Origin: Botryosphaeria dothidea
Taxonomy: Eukaryota; Ascomycota; Dothideomycetes; Botryosphaeriales; Botryosphaeriaceae
DNA length: 64,000 nucleotides
NCBI GenBank assembly: GCA_011503125.2
Contig: WWBZ02000051.1
Location: 2,666,001-2,730,000 of the forward strand
Direction of reading: 5' to 3'
Shown here: positions 35,701 to 46,449 of the stretch, piece by piece
Layout of the letters: each line of letters opens with the position of its first letter
How positions within the stretch are numbered: the stretch's first letter is position 1
Position numbers and translations under genes: made by a program
The notes under the pieces: model-generated
Seen by the model: only the letters and a program-made list of their open reading frames with translations
Database searches by the model: none
Told to the model about the DNA's origin: nothing

Positions 35701-36095
35701 TGCGTGCAGCCTTTGAGAGGGCCGTTGAAAGTGAGAGGTACGTTCGGAGCCAATTTACTTACCCCGCACTGTCAGCTAACATACAGGTCGCCTGTAGTGG
35801 AAAAAAGAGCTCTGCATTGTGGGAGTCCTATGTCCTATACCTTTGCTCGATTTCGGAACACGCCGCAGCGAAGCGGGTATATTTCCGTGGCCTGCTACAC
35901 ACACCTTACTCAAAAACATATATTATGCTGGCGTTCGAGCAACTCGCAGATGAGATGGACTTCAAGGAACTCAGGAGCGTGTACAACACCCTGCAGGAGA
36001 AAGAGCTGCGCGTACACATCGACATCGAGAAAGAATTAGACGAAGTGCAAAAAGTAATTGAACGGCGAAGGCGGAGCGTGCAGCCCGTGGAGTAG
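32757..36095 (+). CDS. NRDE2: NRDE2 homologue (nuclear RNAi-defective 2 / Nrl1 type), 1092 aa
   Basis: Two exons, join(32757..35737,35798..36095). The frame stays open through the 60-nt intron, but GTACGT, a GCTAAC branch and TAG are present. Removing it turns VESERYVRSQ... into VESESGKKSSALWESYVLY, which fits the family. The start is MDQAAKPTVPKFASFRPKP; the open frame further upstream is antisense to UTP10. A charged HRHRHRH/RDRDRE-rich N-terminal stretch (about 40-110) is followed by a conserved block (LYVSDRKGDLANLQYG), a linker, and HAT/TPR-like helical repeats to the end. NRDE2 proteins bind the Mtr4 helicase and act in nuclear RNA surveillance, splicing and heterochromatic silencing. 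This suggests that RNA-based silencing operates in this species. Confidence 0.9.
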   Translation: MDQAAKPTVPKFASFRPKPQPPALPDEPTPTSEDEKHRRCPHHVEDRERDHKSSRNRHHHHSRSHRDRDAREDRDRERRHEHRHRHRHDDAKRRHRNEEEPKERVVAESRPQVQSVSEDVLYVSDRKGDLANLQYGRLHQYSVPSYRRAGCGSVLGLPSYARIDRFVSDDRTIVIDLRGRRGGSERQLLSKRLLGKEAPILRVIKPLESEASHESETVDRNKIFFSVKRKRDSESPAPDAQGVDYRSIEGKAKPSRQPEDSDLEYASDEMGASSHQVFFSETKERNALLAKRVQDNPKDLQAWLDLVEHQESMIRIGSSNVHRQLGATELHALASLRFDIYQRALKAIHSGRLIVGLMEESSKIHQREEHFQRWKQVLADNPDSTDLWIQYLDALQTNLAEFHFEDCRSKFLECLRIIAKSSTEDSQRLRIYVFLRLTSLMLHTGYHERAIALWQALLEFHLFRPTYGENTSTSTILRDFEEFWESECPRIGEPGAKGWATFKQEGTFPDPPESTIQESDTEISLRRLFETFSQEENRRMKSLQWPGRTTDEFGEDDPFHVVLFSDIQAELDMMKTPLQSILLVEAYLCFWGLPPLPSDLQTRPWWLDPFLRKERLHASQSRPLLLPGPSNSFEANVHYELDDWKSPVMHFQITTEELFDGQVFAGTHTQEQMDWLSRALKSFAHTIPHDAIAEYFLAFERYCNPTGASKAAKALLKKRSSSLRLYNAYALIESRLEKKVEADRVFCMALSMSNQLPSESSKFQVLLWRTWIWETLRTGDLRAAKHRVSSIGDANPTPDAQTNDGEENNFHPATVLKVRNTLVEGRDHCISIGDTMLAVYYAECLSLFTYLQSEFDIIAALDSLRSISTVLQSRGLLHSAANEVAHQAQCQLIAYHSKHVKLFKPSIARSGIQESIKLFPNNTKFLQMYAANEARFRVDDRVRAIMQDIVLQKGEQSIVGWFFAVYSELKRGENLGGTTHAVRAAFERAVESERYVRSQFTYPALSANIQVACSGKKSSALWESYVLYLCSISEHAAAKRVYFRGLLHTPYSKTYIMLAFEQLADEMDFKELRSVYNTLQEKELRVHIDIEKELDEVQKVIERRRRSVQPVE

Positions 36096-37501
36096 GTCTG
36101 GACTCGTCCCGGTTTCCTTTTGTGTAAGGACCAGGCTATGGCTTAGCTCCGGGTGCAGCGGCACCTCGGCTGCCGATTTGACCGCATCTGATCGGATGGC
36201 CGCTCTTCCATCCTGACTAGAAAAGTAATGCCAAGATGATGTAGAGTAAACATGACTTTCAGGAACAAACGAGTGATGTGGACTGACCGAGTGGAATAGC
36301 TTCCGAGGAAAATCTTGGCAGAACTCTCATCATATGCATACCCAATACAGCCCAATATCACGGCACTATGGGGAATACGCATCAGATGGGTATATCCCGA
36401 CCATCCGGACAAACTTGCATGGAGGTGGACGCCTACTTCGCACGTGGACACATTCCCTGTTCTCCAGCCATAAGCTGCTGCCTCGCATTGGCCTAGCAAA
36501 TCCAACGGGCGTCTGAATGGAAAGAATTCTCAGTCGTTGAAAGGTAGCTGGAGGAAACTTCCCGCTAATAATTTCCACCGAGAGGTTTGGGTGTGTTCTC
36601 CATCTATTATGTCTTTTCCACAGAAGCTTCCTCCTTTCCCCGCCAGGCACACGTTCGCAGACGATGCGGCAAAAGGGAAGAGGTAGACTGTTGGGCAATG
36701 AGCACGGTGTGTAACTTTACGCTCAGATCATCGGCCTTTATTTCCGCTTGTTTCTTCGTGAAAGCGGAGTCCGGAAGCATGCGTTGTTGATTTTGCTGGC
36801 GATTGGGTGTAACTCCCTTGGTCGCGTCGAACTTCTTCAAATCGCCCGAACCCCACCCCTCGCTTACCAGAAGCGGGAGTTTCCTCACACCCTGGTCCCT
36901 GCTGGCTCTTTCGCCCTGTGCTAATTTGGGAACAGCAATGAAAACAGCGAAACGTACGTCACAAACGCACCTTTCCCCCTTTAGTAACCACAAGCACAAT
37001 CAGATCCGTATCTACGCAATAAATATATTCTCTGACTGATCGAAATCTCTTTTAGCGCAATCCGAAATGCTTGTTTGTCGTCTTGGGTGCTAGGAAGCGT
37101 CGGAAGCCTAAACGGGAGAGAGTGTGCAAAAACACGAAAACAAGGTTTGCCTCGGATGGTGACGGATCTTCGTGGATTCTTCGGGCTCGAGTCAGGCGTG
37201 CAATGTCCGGACAGACTTCCAACCATGCGCACGATCACCAAGGCCGCGAAAAGAAAGTTGCCCGCTAATTACTGAGGGGGTTGACTATTTTTGCATGGTA
37301 GCAGGAAATTATCAGAAGGGCGCCTATAAATACTACAAGGCAGAATGTGTGCAAGAATCATCCGGAAGTCCCAGGAGCCATCCGCGGTAACCTTCATCGT
37401 CCATTCCTTCGTTCTTCAAATAAAAGCTCAGCTGCAGCTCTAGGAGATTTTCCTCCACCTTCCTTTTGCTTGTTCTCACATCCTGCGAAAGAAGAATAAA
37501 A
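36096..37501. other. Intergenic, no gene recognised
   Basis: About 1.4 kb; frames on both strands are short and lack motifs. The last 180 bp carry the TATA element and leader of the secreted-protein gene. Confidence 0.45.
37325..37330 (+). promoter_or_regulatory. TATA box candidate for the DUF4360-like gene
   Basis: TATAAA within CGCCTATAAATAC, about 175 bp before the ATG at 37502. Confidence 0.5.
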
Positions 37502-38490
37502 ATGCTTGTCTCTCTCTTCACCGGCCTGACCGCCGCGAGCATAGCCCTTGCCGGCCCTGTAGTACACCAACCGCGTGGCTTCAAGAGCGGTGAGATGGGC
37601 GGCACTGAATCTGGTGGCCATAAAGGCGCTGGCAGCGCCGGAGATTGGTTGCAGGTTACCAGCGTCGAGTACTCCGGCAACGGCTGTCCCGAGGGCACCT
37701 TGACCGGCCAGTTCTGCCCGGAGTCAACATCGTTCAACGTCACTATTTCAGATCTGAAGGCTGAGCTGGGTAAGCATCCTCATCCGCCATGCCACTTGGT
37801 TTCTTTTATCACGCCCCCTCTCCCATGACGGTACATATCTAAAGAACGAAAACTAACCAGCCGCCAGAGGACAACAAGCCCGACGACGTCGCCTACTGCT
37901 ACGTCAAGATCGGCCTCCGCACCTCGGCCTCCAAACAGGTCAACGTGCTGCGTGGCGAGTTCTCGGGACACGTGAAGCTCGAGTCGGAGGGCATGACGGC
38001 CTACGAGAAGAACACGTACTCGTTCTCCAAGAACAAGGGCGAGCACGAGATGCGCTGGGACTTCAAGGGCCCCACCGACCTCGACACCGTCTTTACCAAC
38101 GACATCAAGACCACCTTCCTCAGCCCCTGCGGCGGCGACTTCGAGCTCATCCTCGACAACATCCTCGAACTCAGGCGTGGCGACAAGGCCAAACAGGACG
38201 ACAACGGTTACATTGAGATTTCCAAGCTCACGGGTAACTTGGGGCACGCGCTAGTGCTAGAGGAGAAGGATTGTGAGAAGAGCGATGATGAGGATAGTGG
38301 TAAGGATGATAGCGGGTCGGATGATTATGGAAAGAGCAGTAGTTACGGAAAGGGTGGTGATGATGGAAAGGGTAGCGATGACGGAAAAGATGATGATGAT
38401 GACGATGACGACGATGACAAAGACGACGAGTCTGAGCCTAGTTACAGTAGCAATGGTAATGGGGGTAATAACGACCACTACAGGGAGTGA
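37502..38490 (+). CDS. Secreted DUF4360-like protein with Asp-rich tail, 296 aa
   Basis: Two exons, join(37502..37769,37868..38490), giving LKAELE|DNKPDDVAYCY; the acceptor was chosen to keep the frame. The start at MLVSLFTGL gives a clean signal peptide (about 1-17, then GPVV); an in-frame ATG 36 bp upstream would spoil it. The core carries the family pattern GNGCPEGT, FCPES, FNVTISDLKAELE, YCYVKIGLR, a beta-rich middle and SPCGGDFELIL, with five or more cysteines likely forming disulfides. DUF4360 proteins are small secreted fungal proteins of unknown function. Unusual here is a tail of about 75 residues made of Asp, Ser, Gly and Lys, including ten consecutive Asp, which could bind cations or cell-wall material. 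Confidence 0.82.
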
Positions 38491-39420
38491 ACAAGGACAA
38501 AGTAAGACGTACAAGGGTGCTGAGTCTTAGCCTGCTATTACGATGTTGGCACAAATAGTAATCGATCGGTTATACCATGGGTCAAGATAATCGTCACATC
38601 CCAATCATTTGTCACTGCTGTGCTGTAGCCGATGGCTAGCAACAAGTGTGAATGTCTGATCAAAGCTGCCATGAGAAATCGAAAGCAATTGATTGGTTGA
38701 CTTTTTAATAGAGAAACAAAATTTGTGTCTGGATGAACACGTCGACTTCCTATGGTAATATTAATATAATAACAGTCTAGGTTCGTGGAGAATCCGCATC
38801 TGATGGGTGTGTCGCACACTTTGCATACCCTCCTAAATTTAAACATGAAAAGATGCGTATCGGGGATGAAAGCATAATTGGAATTCCTTTGGGATGAAGG
38901 AATCAGTATGAGAGGACAGGGCGGCCGCGAAACATACAAGAAAGAGGCTTTCTGTCTTTCTTTTATCACACCCAAATCTTGATGTAAGTTAATCTTATTT
39001 CAGTCACTTTTCTGTCATTGAATTTTACCTCTTTTCTATTTGGTTTCCACAGCTTTGCAAGTCAGGTATCCTGATCTCAAAAATGACGGCCGAAGACAAG
39101 ATCACTAGTGATCAGAGCGAAAGTAAAGGCATGCTTCCACAAACTGCTGTAGATGAATACGTAGAAACCAATTGGTCAAATAAGCTCAGCCAAAAAGCAA
39201 GAAAAAAAAAACCAGAAAAGTCGTCTCGAAAAGATTCAACTGACCCGAGAAAAGAACGAGCGAAGACAAAGAAAGAACTATATTGGGAAAGGAAAGCAAA
39301 TACCATTGATTATTTTCAGCAATGTATAATGCTCCCACGACGAAACGGCCCTGTCAAACAGCAAGAGCCTTTCCCACCCCGCACGCTCGGTACCGAGCGA
39401 CCCTTCCCCAAACACACCTC
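38491..39420. other. AT-rich intergenic
   Basis: Strongly AT-rich from 38540 to 39350. A plus-strand frame from 39083 is Lys-rich and then runs antisense to the small gene at 39421-39894, so it is not accepted as a gene. Confidence 0.45.
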
Positions 39421-39894
39421 TCACTCAGCTGAGTCGTGCATCCGCATCGCCAGGGCCAAGACATTCTCTTCTCCAACCTCAGCCATCTCGCGGCGGAGCC
39501 AATCGAAAACGGCGGCGCGCACGAGCCGAAGCACCTCCAACAGCGGCATCGGCTCGCCTCCCTCGGGGACCAGGACCGTGATAGGAAATCGCGCGCGTAG
39601 TATACATTCCACAGCGACCGCACAGTCGTACTCGCAGCGGCGGGTGAACCGGTAGCCGGCGGCGCTGTCGTCGTGCGCGTGGTCGCGCGCCGTGATCAGC
39701 ACATGGATGGTGTGGGTCAAGCGGACTATGGTGGGAACGTTGGCTGGGAGAGGAGTTCAGCGACTGGAGAGGTAGAAGGGCAAGCGTAGAAGCGGTGGAA
39801 AGGACGAGAGAGAATGGCGATATCGAGAAAGCGGGAGAACCGGTGAGCACTTAGGAGTGATCATGATCAACTTACCAGGCAGAGACGCCGACAT
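39421..39894 (-). CDS. Small unrecognised protein, one phase-1 intron, 113 aa (small-gene set member F)
   Basis: Two exons, complement(join(39421..39743,39876..39894)). Exon 1 codes only for MSASLP plus one base; donor GTAAGT, acceptor CCCAG, giving LPANVPTIVRLTHTIHVLI. I do not recognise a family. The product is mixed alpha/beta with a beta-like start, an ARDHAHDDSAAGY segment, FTRRCEYDC, and a final amphipathic helix (LRLVRAAVFDWLRREM). It has no signal peptide or membrane span. Gene plan (short first exon, single phase-1 intron, exon 2 of about 80-110 codons) matches the small genes at 55.2, 60.6, 61.5, 62.7 and 63.7 kb. The open frame continues upstream of the ATG, so the true start could lie further 5'. 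Confidence 0.5.
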
Positions 39895-40842
39895 GTCGAC
39901 AAAGACTCTGTTCTGCAAGTTGGTGACCGATAGGGAAATAGTATTAATCGAACACGACCACAGGATAATGCCTGGAAGCTAATGTACTGGTACCTGTATA
40001 TGGAGAGGGAGATTCCCAATTTATGTATCTCGTAGGACTGGCACACCATGCAGGCGGCAGAAAATATGCTTGCCGATTTGAACATCGCCAGGTTCTCCTG
40101 CAAATCTGCAGTGACGAGTTGCTAGGACATACCGCTGGATGACTTGCGCCAGTGCAGTGCAACTGTAGTCTCTTATTGGCCGGCGGCAGACGCGAAGCAG
40201 TGCAGGCGGCTCTTGCGCGGCGGCAGCGGGTGCGCGGTGGCAAAGGCGACGGTAGAAAGCCTAATGCCCCGGCCCAAGACCTTGTTCTATGCTGTGGCAC
40301 ATATGGAATTGGTCAATCTTTCTGTGGACCTACAATCTTGGCTCTGCTAGACATTCATGTCTCGCGTATTCTTTTCACTAATCTTAGGGGTAACGAAGGG
40401 TGGAGCATCGGCGAGATTTGCAGGCCATGATGGGAACCCTACACTTGGTGGATTCAGACTACTCTCCCGCACCTTAATACCCTGATAATAATGCAGACTT
40501 TGCGAATTTGAAATTATGCAGCGGTGTAACTTGATTTTACGAACGTAACAGCAAGGATTGGGGATTTTGGGTTATGAATTTTCTCATATACGACACTCAA
40601 AGTCAGAGAGTGGCCTTTCCCGATCCTTCATCATCAGAATACAGATCGATTGCCTAGTTATGTTGTTACAACGCTACTAAGTCCTTGCTCTCTCTGCATA
40701 ACTTTTTCTTTTTGAAAACATCGCGATCTGCCAAAGATACTGAAAGACGGCAACAAAAAGGAGACAAGAGAGACATGATAAAAACTGCGAACCTCTGGCG
40801 AAAACAAATGATTAGCCACTGGCCTCCAGTAAATATTCCGTA
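39895..40842. other. AT-rich intergenic
   Basis: No accepted gene. Short frames on both strands lack motifs; AT-rich from 40420 to 40840. Confidence 0.45.
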
Positions 40843-42259
40843 TCAGCCAACTCGTAACCGACTTCCTGGCCTGAAATCCCTGCTGCCCGTCCGACGCGAG
40901 TCCTCATTCGTCCTTTGGCATCCTCGGCACCTAATCCCCACCGGGAGACTCCTGAGAATTTCCAGCCGATGCACATCACAGGGCTGTTTATACGCATGCT
41001 TGGTTCGCAAGAAGGCGGCAAGTAATCCGCTCGGTCCAACCTCCCTGAACGGTTCGCCTTGCGAAGTGCGCATGTAGTTGAACTTTGGTGGGTGGGAAGG
41101 CATGTCATAGGTCTTGACGGTGCTCTCGTAGGCTTCGCCGTTGTAGTGCCAATCGTTGAAGGCCAGCTCCTCCTTTAGTTCTGGTTGGGGAAACTTCTTG
41201 TAAGCAGCCTCGGCATCTTCGGCCAGCTGGTCGTGGCGCCTCGTGCCGTGCCGGTAAAATACGCTGCAGAAGCGGTCGTAGCTTGTGCGCGTGCTCGAAT
41301 CTTGTTCCAACACCTGGCACATTTCCCGGAGGAGCTGGCGATTCAGGATCGGCTGCAGGTGATTGATGAAAACTTGTGCGACAGGGAGGTCAATGAATTC
41401 TGATTTCACGATGCTCTTGATCATGCGCATCATGTCATGTCTTGGTGGAGAGGCTGGTGGAGGGTTTGCCACCATTCCTGAATTTCTTCCCTTATATCCG
41501 TGCGACGGAGTGTAACTGCCAGTGGGCTTTCTGGTATAGAGACCCTTGCTGGGCGTGTCGGCGCGGGTACTGGCGGATGTTGGGGGAGTCTCTTCTACCT
41601 GCATAGTCTCCGTGCTTGGTCGGGTGACCAGATCCACTTCTTTAGCATCCGTTCCCGAGTCGGAGCGTGTGTGGTTGGAGTGGGCTCGCTTGGGTACACT
41701 GTTCATTATTAGAATTCAGGACTATCGGCATCTGTTGCGAAGAGACCAAGGAATTTGTCACTTGCTGGTTTCCGGCGGCAAGACCACTGTGTGGCTTCGG
41801 ATGAGCTTCTGCAACAGGCTTCTGATTCTCTGCCGAAGATGGGGTGTTCTGCGATTGCTGGCTGCTCGTCAAAACGGTAATCTTCTTTTCGAGTGCCTCA
41901 GTCCGAGCCACACATTCATCCCTCTTTCTCTTGCGTTTCCTGTTGGATTGGGCATGCTTCAGAAGTGTGTAGCGGTGTTGCACGGTCCTCTCCTTCACCA
42001 AAACTTCTTCCAGCAACCTCCGTGCCTTTTTGTTGTTGGATATGGCGATCCCAGCCTTCCCGTGCTCCGCATCTTCTTGGGATCTCAATCTTTGGAGGTC
42101 TTCGTCCTCGGAGAAGTCACTTTCGCATCTAAATCGGGGTCAGTGATAGATCGTTAATCAGCCTGAAGGACCATATTACTCCGAAAACTCAATCGGCGAG
42201 CCTGTATCGACATGCTGAGTGCTTTCAGCGGCAACAGATCTCTGCTCCGTGGATGACAT
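40843..42259 (-). CDS. Tandem paralogue 1: coiled-coil / DLPVAQ domain / CxxH-CxxC protein, about 430 aa
   Basis: Proposed as complement(join(40843..41688,41762..42128,42180..42259)). Intron 1 is well supported (GTAATA...TTTAG, join PIEFSE|CESDFSEDED). Intron 2 is uncertain: the frame shifts by one between 41690 and 41762, and a GTGACA donor with an AAG acceptor repairs it, but the acceptor is weak. N-terminal part: acidic, then a basic coiled coil (KKARRLLEEVLVKER, NRKRKRKRDE, LEKKITVL). Middle: disordered. C-terminal 190 residues hold the shared domain: FIDLPVAQVFINHLQP, ELAFNDWHYNG, FLRTKHAYKQPCDVH and RCRGC. The CDVH...CRGC pairs look like a zinc site. No family is recognised; the closest relatives seen are the next two genes. 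Confidence 0.6.
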
Positions 42260-44530
42260 GGCGGTGATGGCGGTTCTCGGGAACCAAATTCGAGGCCGTT
42301 CCAATGGCCAGCGGGGCTTGGGGACGTTTTGAAAACGCTAGATTAAGGCGGAGCGCAGATGGAGTAAGCATAAAAGGATCTCATGCGTGGGAGAGCACAA
42401 GAAATGCTTCACAAAGGCGTTAACTACCTGGAAGATTGCGGCGGCAGATTTCGTCTGTACGATCTACCAGCGGCGCTGCTCCCCAAGTTTCGGCTCGGCT
42501 CTGACGAGCAGTTCCGCGAGGGAAGGGATCCCTGTCGATTCCAGCCCCTTGTGCCGCCGGCAGTGTGCGCGAATTTCTTTTTCCAATCTACAGAGTCCTG
42601 CTGACTCCACAAGGAGAAACCCGAGCAAATCCGATCTTGAATAACGTGAAAAAAAAAGCCTCAGTCAGCCCCTTTTCAATGGCTCCAGATTGCTTCTGCT
42701 ACCCGTTGGCTGCGAGATGGGTATACGATCGTGAAGCACTAGCCTCCCTCAACAACCCAATACGTAGAGTTAACTGCTGAGAGCTGAATAGGTGTCAAGG
42801 ATGCTGAGAGCATGTACACACGGATGCTCAAAGCGGTGGTTTACTCCCTTGGCTTCATTGCACATGCGATGGCCCTGTGCTGTGTAGACTGAGGGGTTAC
42901 ACGTCGCCAACGGACCCCTACAGGCTTGGAGGCCCCGGTAAGCGCCGCATGGGCGCCTGGAAGCCGACTTCTGCAGCGACCTCAACGTCATGCGTGAGGA
43001 CATTCCATGTCAGCCTCACGATGCCGCTGCAGCAGCTGCGGGAGTCCTGCAATTTGACGACAAACGGCCACGGGGCGAAGATGCGATCGTACGAGGAGCT
43101 TCTTGATCTCCATTGCAAGCGGTCTCCTGCTTGTGATGACAGCATGTCGTAGCCGGACGGATGGAGGCGGGATCGAACGCAGGAAGGGGATGACGCTGTC
43201 GTTCTCGGCTCGGTGATCACCAAACTCTCTTCCCGCCCCCTCAAATCAGATGGGAAAGACAGTAATGGCTGCTTTCCTCCGCTTCTGTTCTTTTAGGAAA
43301 GACGACGTCTCCCCGCTCTTGCGGGATCTGACATCCCCAGAAACCCCTCCAAGGATGCGACGGAACAATTGATGCTTGGCTGCGTCCGATAATGTAAATG
43401 TGGGCGAATGTGACTGGTCCTGTTCTTCGGGCATTTCGTTTGTTGTGTCGCGCAGGTGAAAACGCAGGAGGAGTGTGGGAAGCTGATGGGAGCGGCCGCC
43501 GACATATTGTATGCTATTACCCGTGCAGTCAATGACAGACCCTTGCATTGATGGCAGTCGAGCGGCTAAGCAGCAGCAAAGAATGGGCCCACTCCACGCA
43601 TCGCATCTTGGCGCTGCAGGAGAGCTGCATCCTGGGCATTTGAGAACACCTGATGATTCGTCGTTCTCAGGTCGCACCGCACTAGCGTGGGGAGGATACT
43701 TCTTAGCTGCTACATCGTCCACGGTTGATCTAGCCGTCGAGCATGAGCGGTGAGGATACCACCTCAACGATACGCCGAAGAGAGCCAGCTGATTTGGCAA
43801 CGTCTGTGTTCTGCAGTGGCCGAAAACAACTTATCCAGACATGTTTTGGGAGCGCTGCATCACGGCCCGCAGCTCTGCGGCTTGGCCGCCTCCACGACAG
43901 CTTGGCAAACCAGAGGAAAGATGGCAGCGTGGGTCTGAAACATACCTAGGGAGCGACGGTCGAAACACTTGCCTTCTACAGCCCATCTCCGCTGAAGCTT
44001 TCTGCAACTGGCACCAGAGCACCAGTAGCTGAACTTAGTCGGACGTTGACATACACTTGACCGCCTAATCCTGAACGGAAAAGTCGGGCATCATCCATTG
44101 TGTCAGTAGAAATGATGTGGGCTTGAATAGCCGCGCTTGTGCAGCACAGCGTCCAAGTATAGCCTGTTGGGTGATTCTGCACGGCAGTGATAACTGGACT
44201 GCAGGCTGCAAGCACTCAAAGTGCCGCTCGGGTCTGTAGTGCTGTCGTGGGCTGTCACGCTGCGAGAGTGACAGCGATGCTACCAGTTTGGACGAAGAAA
44301 ATGAGAAGCGAGACCCCCGGCCCGATCCTGACCGCAACGCGGACTCTTTTCCTTCCAGAATCTTGAAACTCTGCTCCTATCGCCAGACTAGCATTCGGTC
44401 AGGCGCCGACAGTCGGAGATTAGAAAGAGGTACTAAGTCCACTATGATAATGAAGGAAGTATCAAAAAGCTAATACTCGTGCGCACGATCAAGAGAAGTG
44501 TTAAACCATAATGAACATCTGCACTTCTCT
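42260..44530. other. Intergenic between paralogues 1 and 2, possible gene relics
   Basis: 2.3 kb without a supportable gene. A minus-strand frame at 43246-43434 (MPEEQDQSHSPTFTLSDAAK, then a Lys/Arg-rich end) could be a small exon, but no partner exon with a good splice site was found. Plus-strand frames at 42.4, 42.9 and 43.5-43.9 kb look spurious. Confidence 0.4.
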
Positions 44531-45865
44531 TTAGAGAAACTCCCTCAGCATGGAGCCACATCCTCGACACCTATCATCCGTGGCGCATGCAGGAAGTAAA
44601 CTAAGTTCATGAAAGAGACACGGGGTTACCTGTGCAGTCTTGGTCCTAAGAAGCGCCTTGAAATGGTCATTCAATCCGGCCATATTTCCCTCGACATCGC
44701 CTCGCACGTCATACCCAAACTTGGTTGCATTCATATCCACTATGTCGTCTGAATTTGCATGAGGCGTTCCGTCGTAGTGATAGTTGTTCCATGAGAGCTC
44801 TTGTCGCATTCTGGATAATTTGAGCTCCAAAGCACTGTTCCGGTCTTTGCTCTGCCGTTCGTAGTTCCATTCAGAAGCCTGCATAGCTACAGCAGAGATG
44901 AATCCTGGGTAGCGGTATCGCGTGTGTGGATTCATCTCCAAGACATTTTTCACGTCCCTTAGCATGTCGAATCGCAAGGCCGGCTGGAAATAATTGATGA
45001 AGATCTGCACAACGGGCAGATCGAGCCAGCCACCGAGAATCTTGCGGATCCCGGTCTCGTTGAGGCGCGGACGAAGCTGCTGCTGTTCCCGGGTGCTTGG
45101 GAGCTCGTCTCCAGAGCCTTCGTTGGCGGGCTCGGTGATGGAAGAGCGGGCTGTAGATGAACGGGTCGGATACGGTAATTGCAATTCAAATACGTCTACA
45201 TCTCCTCCACTCTTCAAACCGAGAAGTTTACCATCAAGTGGGCGGGGGTGCGTTTCGTGGTGGAGGGCGGTCTCGGCAAGGCGGGCCCTTGTTTCGAGGA
45301 TGTGTGAGGAAGCGGGACTATTGGGCGATGAGATCAGAATACCAATTGACTGTGGACCGAAAGTGGTGTCGTTGTCGGAGATATTTCGCGGTGGCGTGCA
45401 TGCACTCTCAAGCATACCTGTTCTTGTGTTGGAGGAGGACGCGTGTGGTCTCGCAGCACTCGGCTCTCGGCAAATCCGATTCTCGTGGGTATCAGACTGC
45501 CTGGTTGCGAATGGAGGATCCTGATGAGGCTCTTTGGGTCTAGTATCGTGGTTGGAAGCGCTGGACTTTTCGTGAGATGGTTCGTTCGGTTCCATCCCGA
45601 GATCGACTTCCATAGCAACTACATCTTGGAGAAGTATAGCACAGCGCATCTGCGCCTCCTCTGCAAGGGTCTTGTCATTGTGTACCTTTAGCTGAGCAGC
45701 GGCCGCTTTGCGCTTCTCACACTCCAGCTGTCTTTCCAATAGGTTCCTTATGTTCCTTAGCGGTTGCTTCTTTTTCCTGCGATCTTCTCTTCCCTCCTTT
45801 TCATAAGAGGCTGTACGTTGATGAGTACCCTTTCTCGTCTCTTCGAGATTATTGACTGCTTTCAC
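44531..45865 (-). CDS. Tandem paralogue 2: coiled-coil / DLPVVQ domain / CxxH-CxxC protein, 444 aa or more
   Basis: The stop is at 44531. The frame is open upstream to about 45940 (through a SSDEESESSIVKAVNNL stretch like the acidic start of paralogue 1), so the listed 5' end is only a lower bound and the first exon is not resolved. Layout repeats paralogue 1: a Lys/Arg-rich coiled coil (RRKKKQPLRNIRNLLERQL, then a heptad-like Ala/Glu/Lys stretch), a Ser/Pro-rich linker, and a C-terminal domain with GGWLDLPVVQIFINYFQPAL, MLRDVKNVLE, ELSWNNYHYDGTP, LLRTKTAQVTPCLFH and DRCRGC. The putative zinc ligands Cys, His, Cys, Cys are all present. Function unknown; the basic coiled coil plus a zinc site would suit a nucleic-acid-binding or nuclear scaffold protein (inference). 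Confidence 0.7.
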   Translation of the reverse strand: MKAVNNLEETRKGTHQRTASYEKEGREDRRKKKQPLRNIRNLLERQLECEKRKAAAAQLKVHNDKTLAEEAQMRCAILLQDVVAMEVDLGMEPNEPSHEKSSASNHDTRPKEPHQDPPFATRQSDTHENRICREPSAARPHASSSNTRTGMLESACTPPRNISDNDTTFGPQSIGILISSPNSPASSHILETRARLAETALHHETHPRPLDGKLLGLKSGGDVDVFELQLPYPTRSSTARSSITEPANEGSGDELPSTREQQQLRPRLNETGIRKILGGWLDLPVVQIFINYFQPALRFDMLRDVKNVLEMNPHTRYRYPGFISAVAMQASEWNYERQSKDRNSALELKLSRMRQELSWNNYHYDGTPHANSDDIVDMNATKFGYDVRGDVEGNMAGLNDHFKALLRTKTAQVTPCLFHELSLLPACATDDRCRGCGSMLREFL

Positions 45866-46449
45866 AATGGAAGATTCGCTTTCTTCATCACTGCTGGTGC
45901 CGTTGTGAGCTTTGCGTGGGATACGGTATGTTATGTTGGCTTGACTGACTCCCTTCCCGTGTTTGTGTGGTTATTCATCTGCCTATTTTTCTGGTTAGAA
46001 AGTGCTCTGGTGGGTGTATTGGAGCGCTCGGCTTGTGGAGATTGGCGAGAGTGCATAGCGACAGGTCGATGCATCAACAGTGGTCCAAAGGGCGTGGCGA
46101 GGGTTGTTACGGAAGCTGCCTATGGCTGGCGATCGGACGAGGGAAAGAGGCGAGGAACTGAAACGAACTTGAGTGCATCGGCCGGGGTGGATTGCATAAT
46201 ATTTACAAACGAAGGCTGAAGAACATTGACGCCAAACGAGCAGCCCGTGAAGCTTGGCTCTCATTGGCTTGTCCTTACGGGCTAAAGCAACCAAGAGTTG
46301 CGTAATCACTTGCTTGTAGTTACCGTGATTAAGATTGAATCAGATCGCATTTTCGAGATCTACTAAATTGCCCTTCATCCATGACGATCGGGACATTCGT
46401 AGCCATCATGAAACTAATACTTAGAACGATTCGAAATACAAAGGCAGTG
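45866..46449. other. 5' region of paralogue 2 and 3' region of paralogue 3
   Basis: Contains the unresolved first exon of paralogue 2. Otherwise no gene was seen. Confidence 0.4.

Noticed and set aside
39083..39655. 190-codon plus-strand Lys-rich frame
   Set aside because: Its second half is antisense to member F, which has a consistent spliced model; the first half is AT-rich with lysine runs and no motif.
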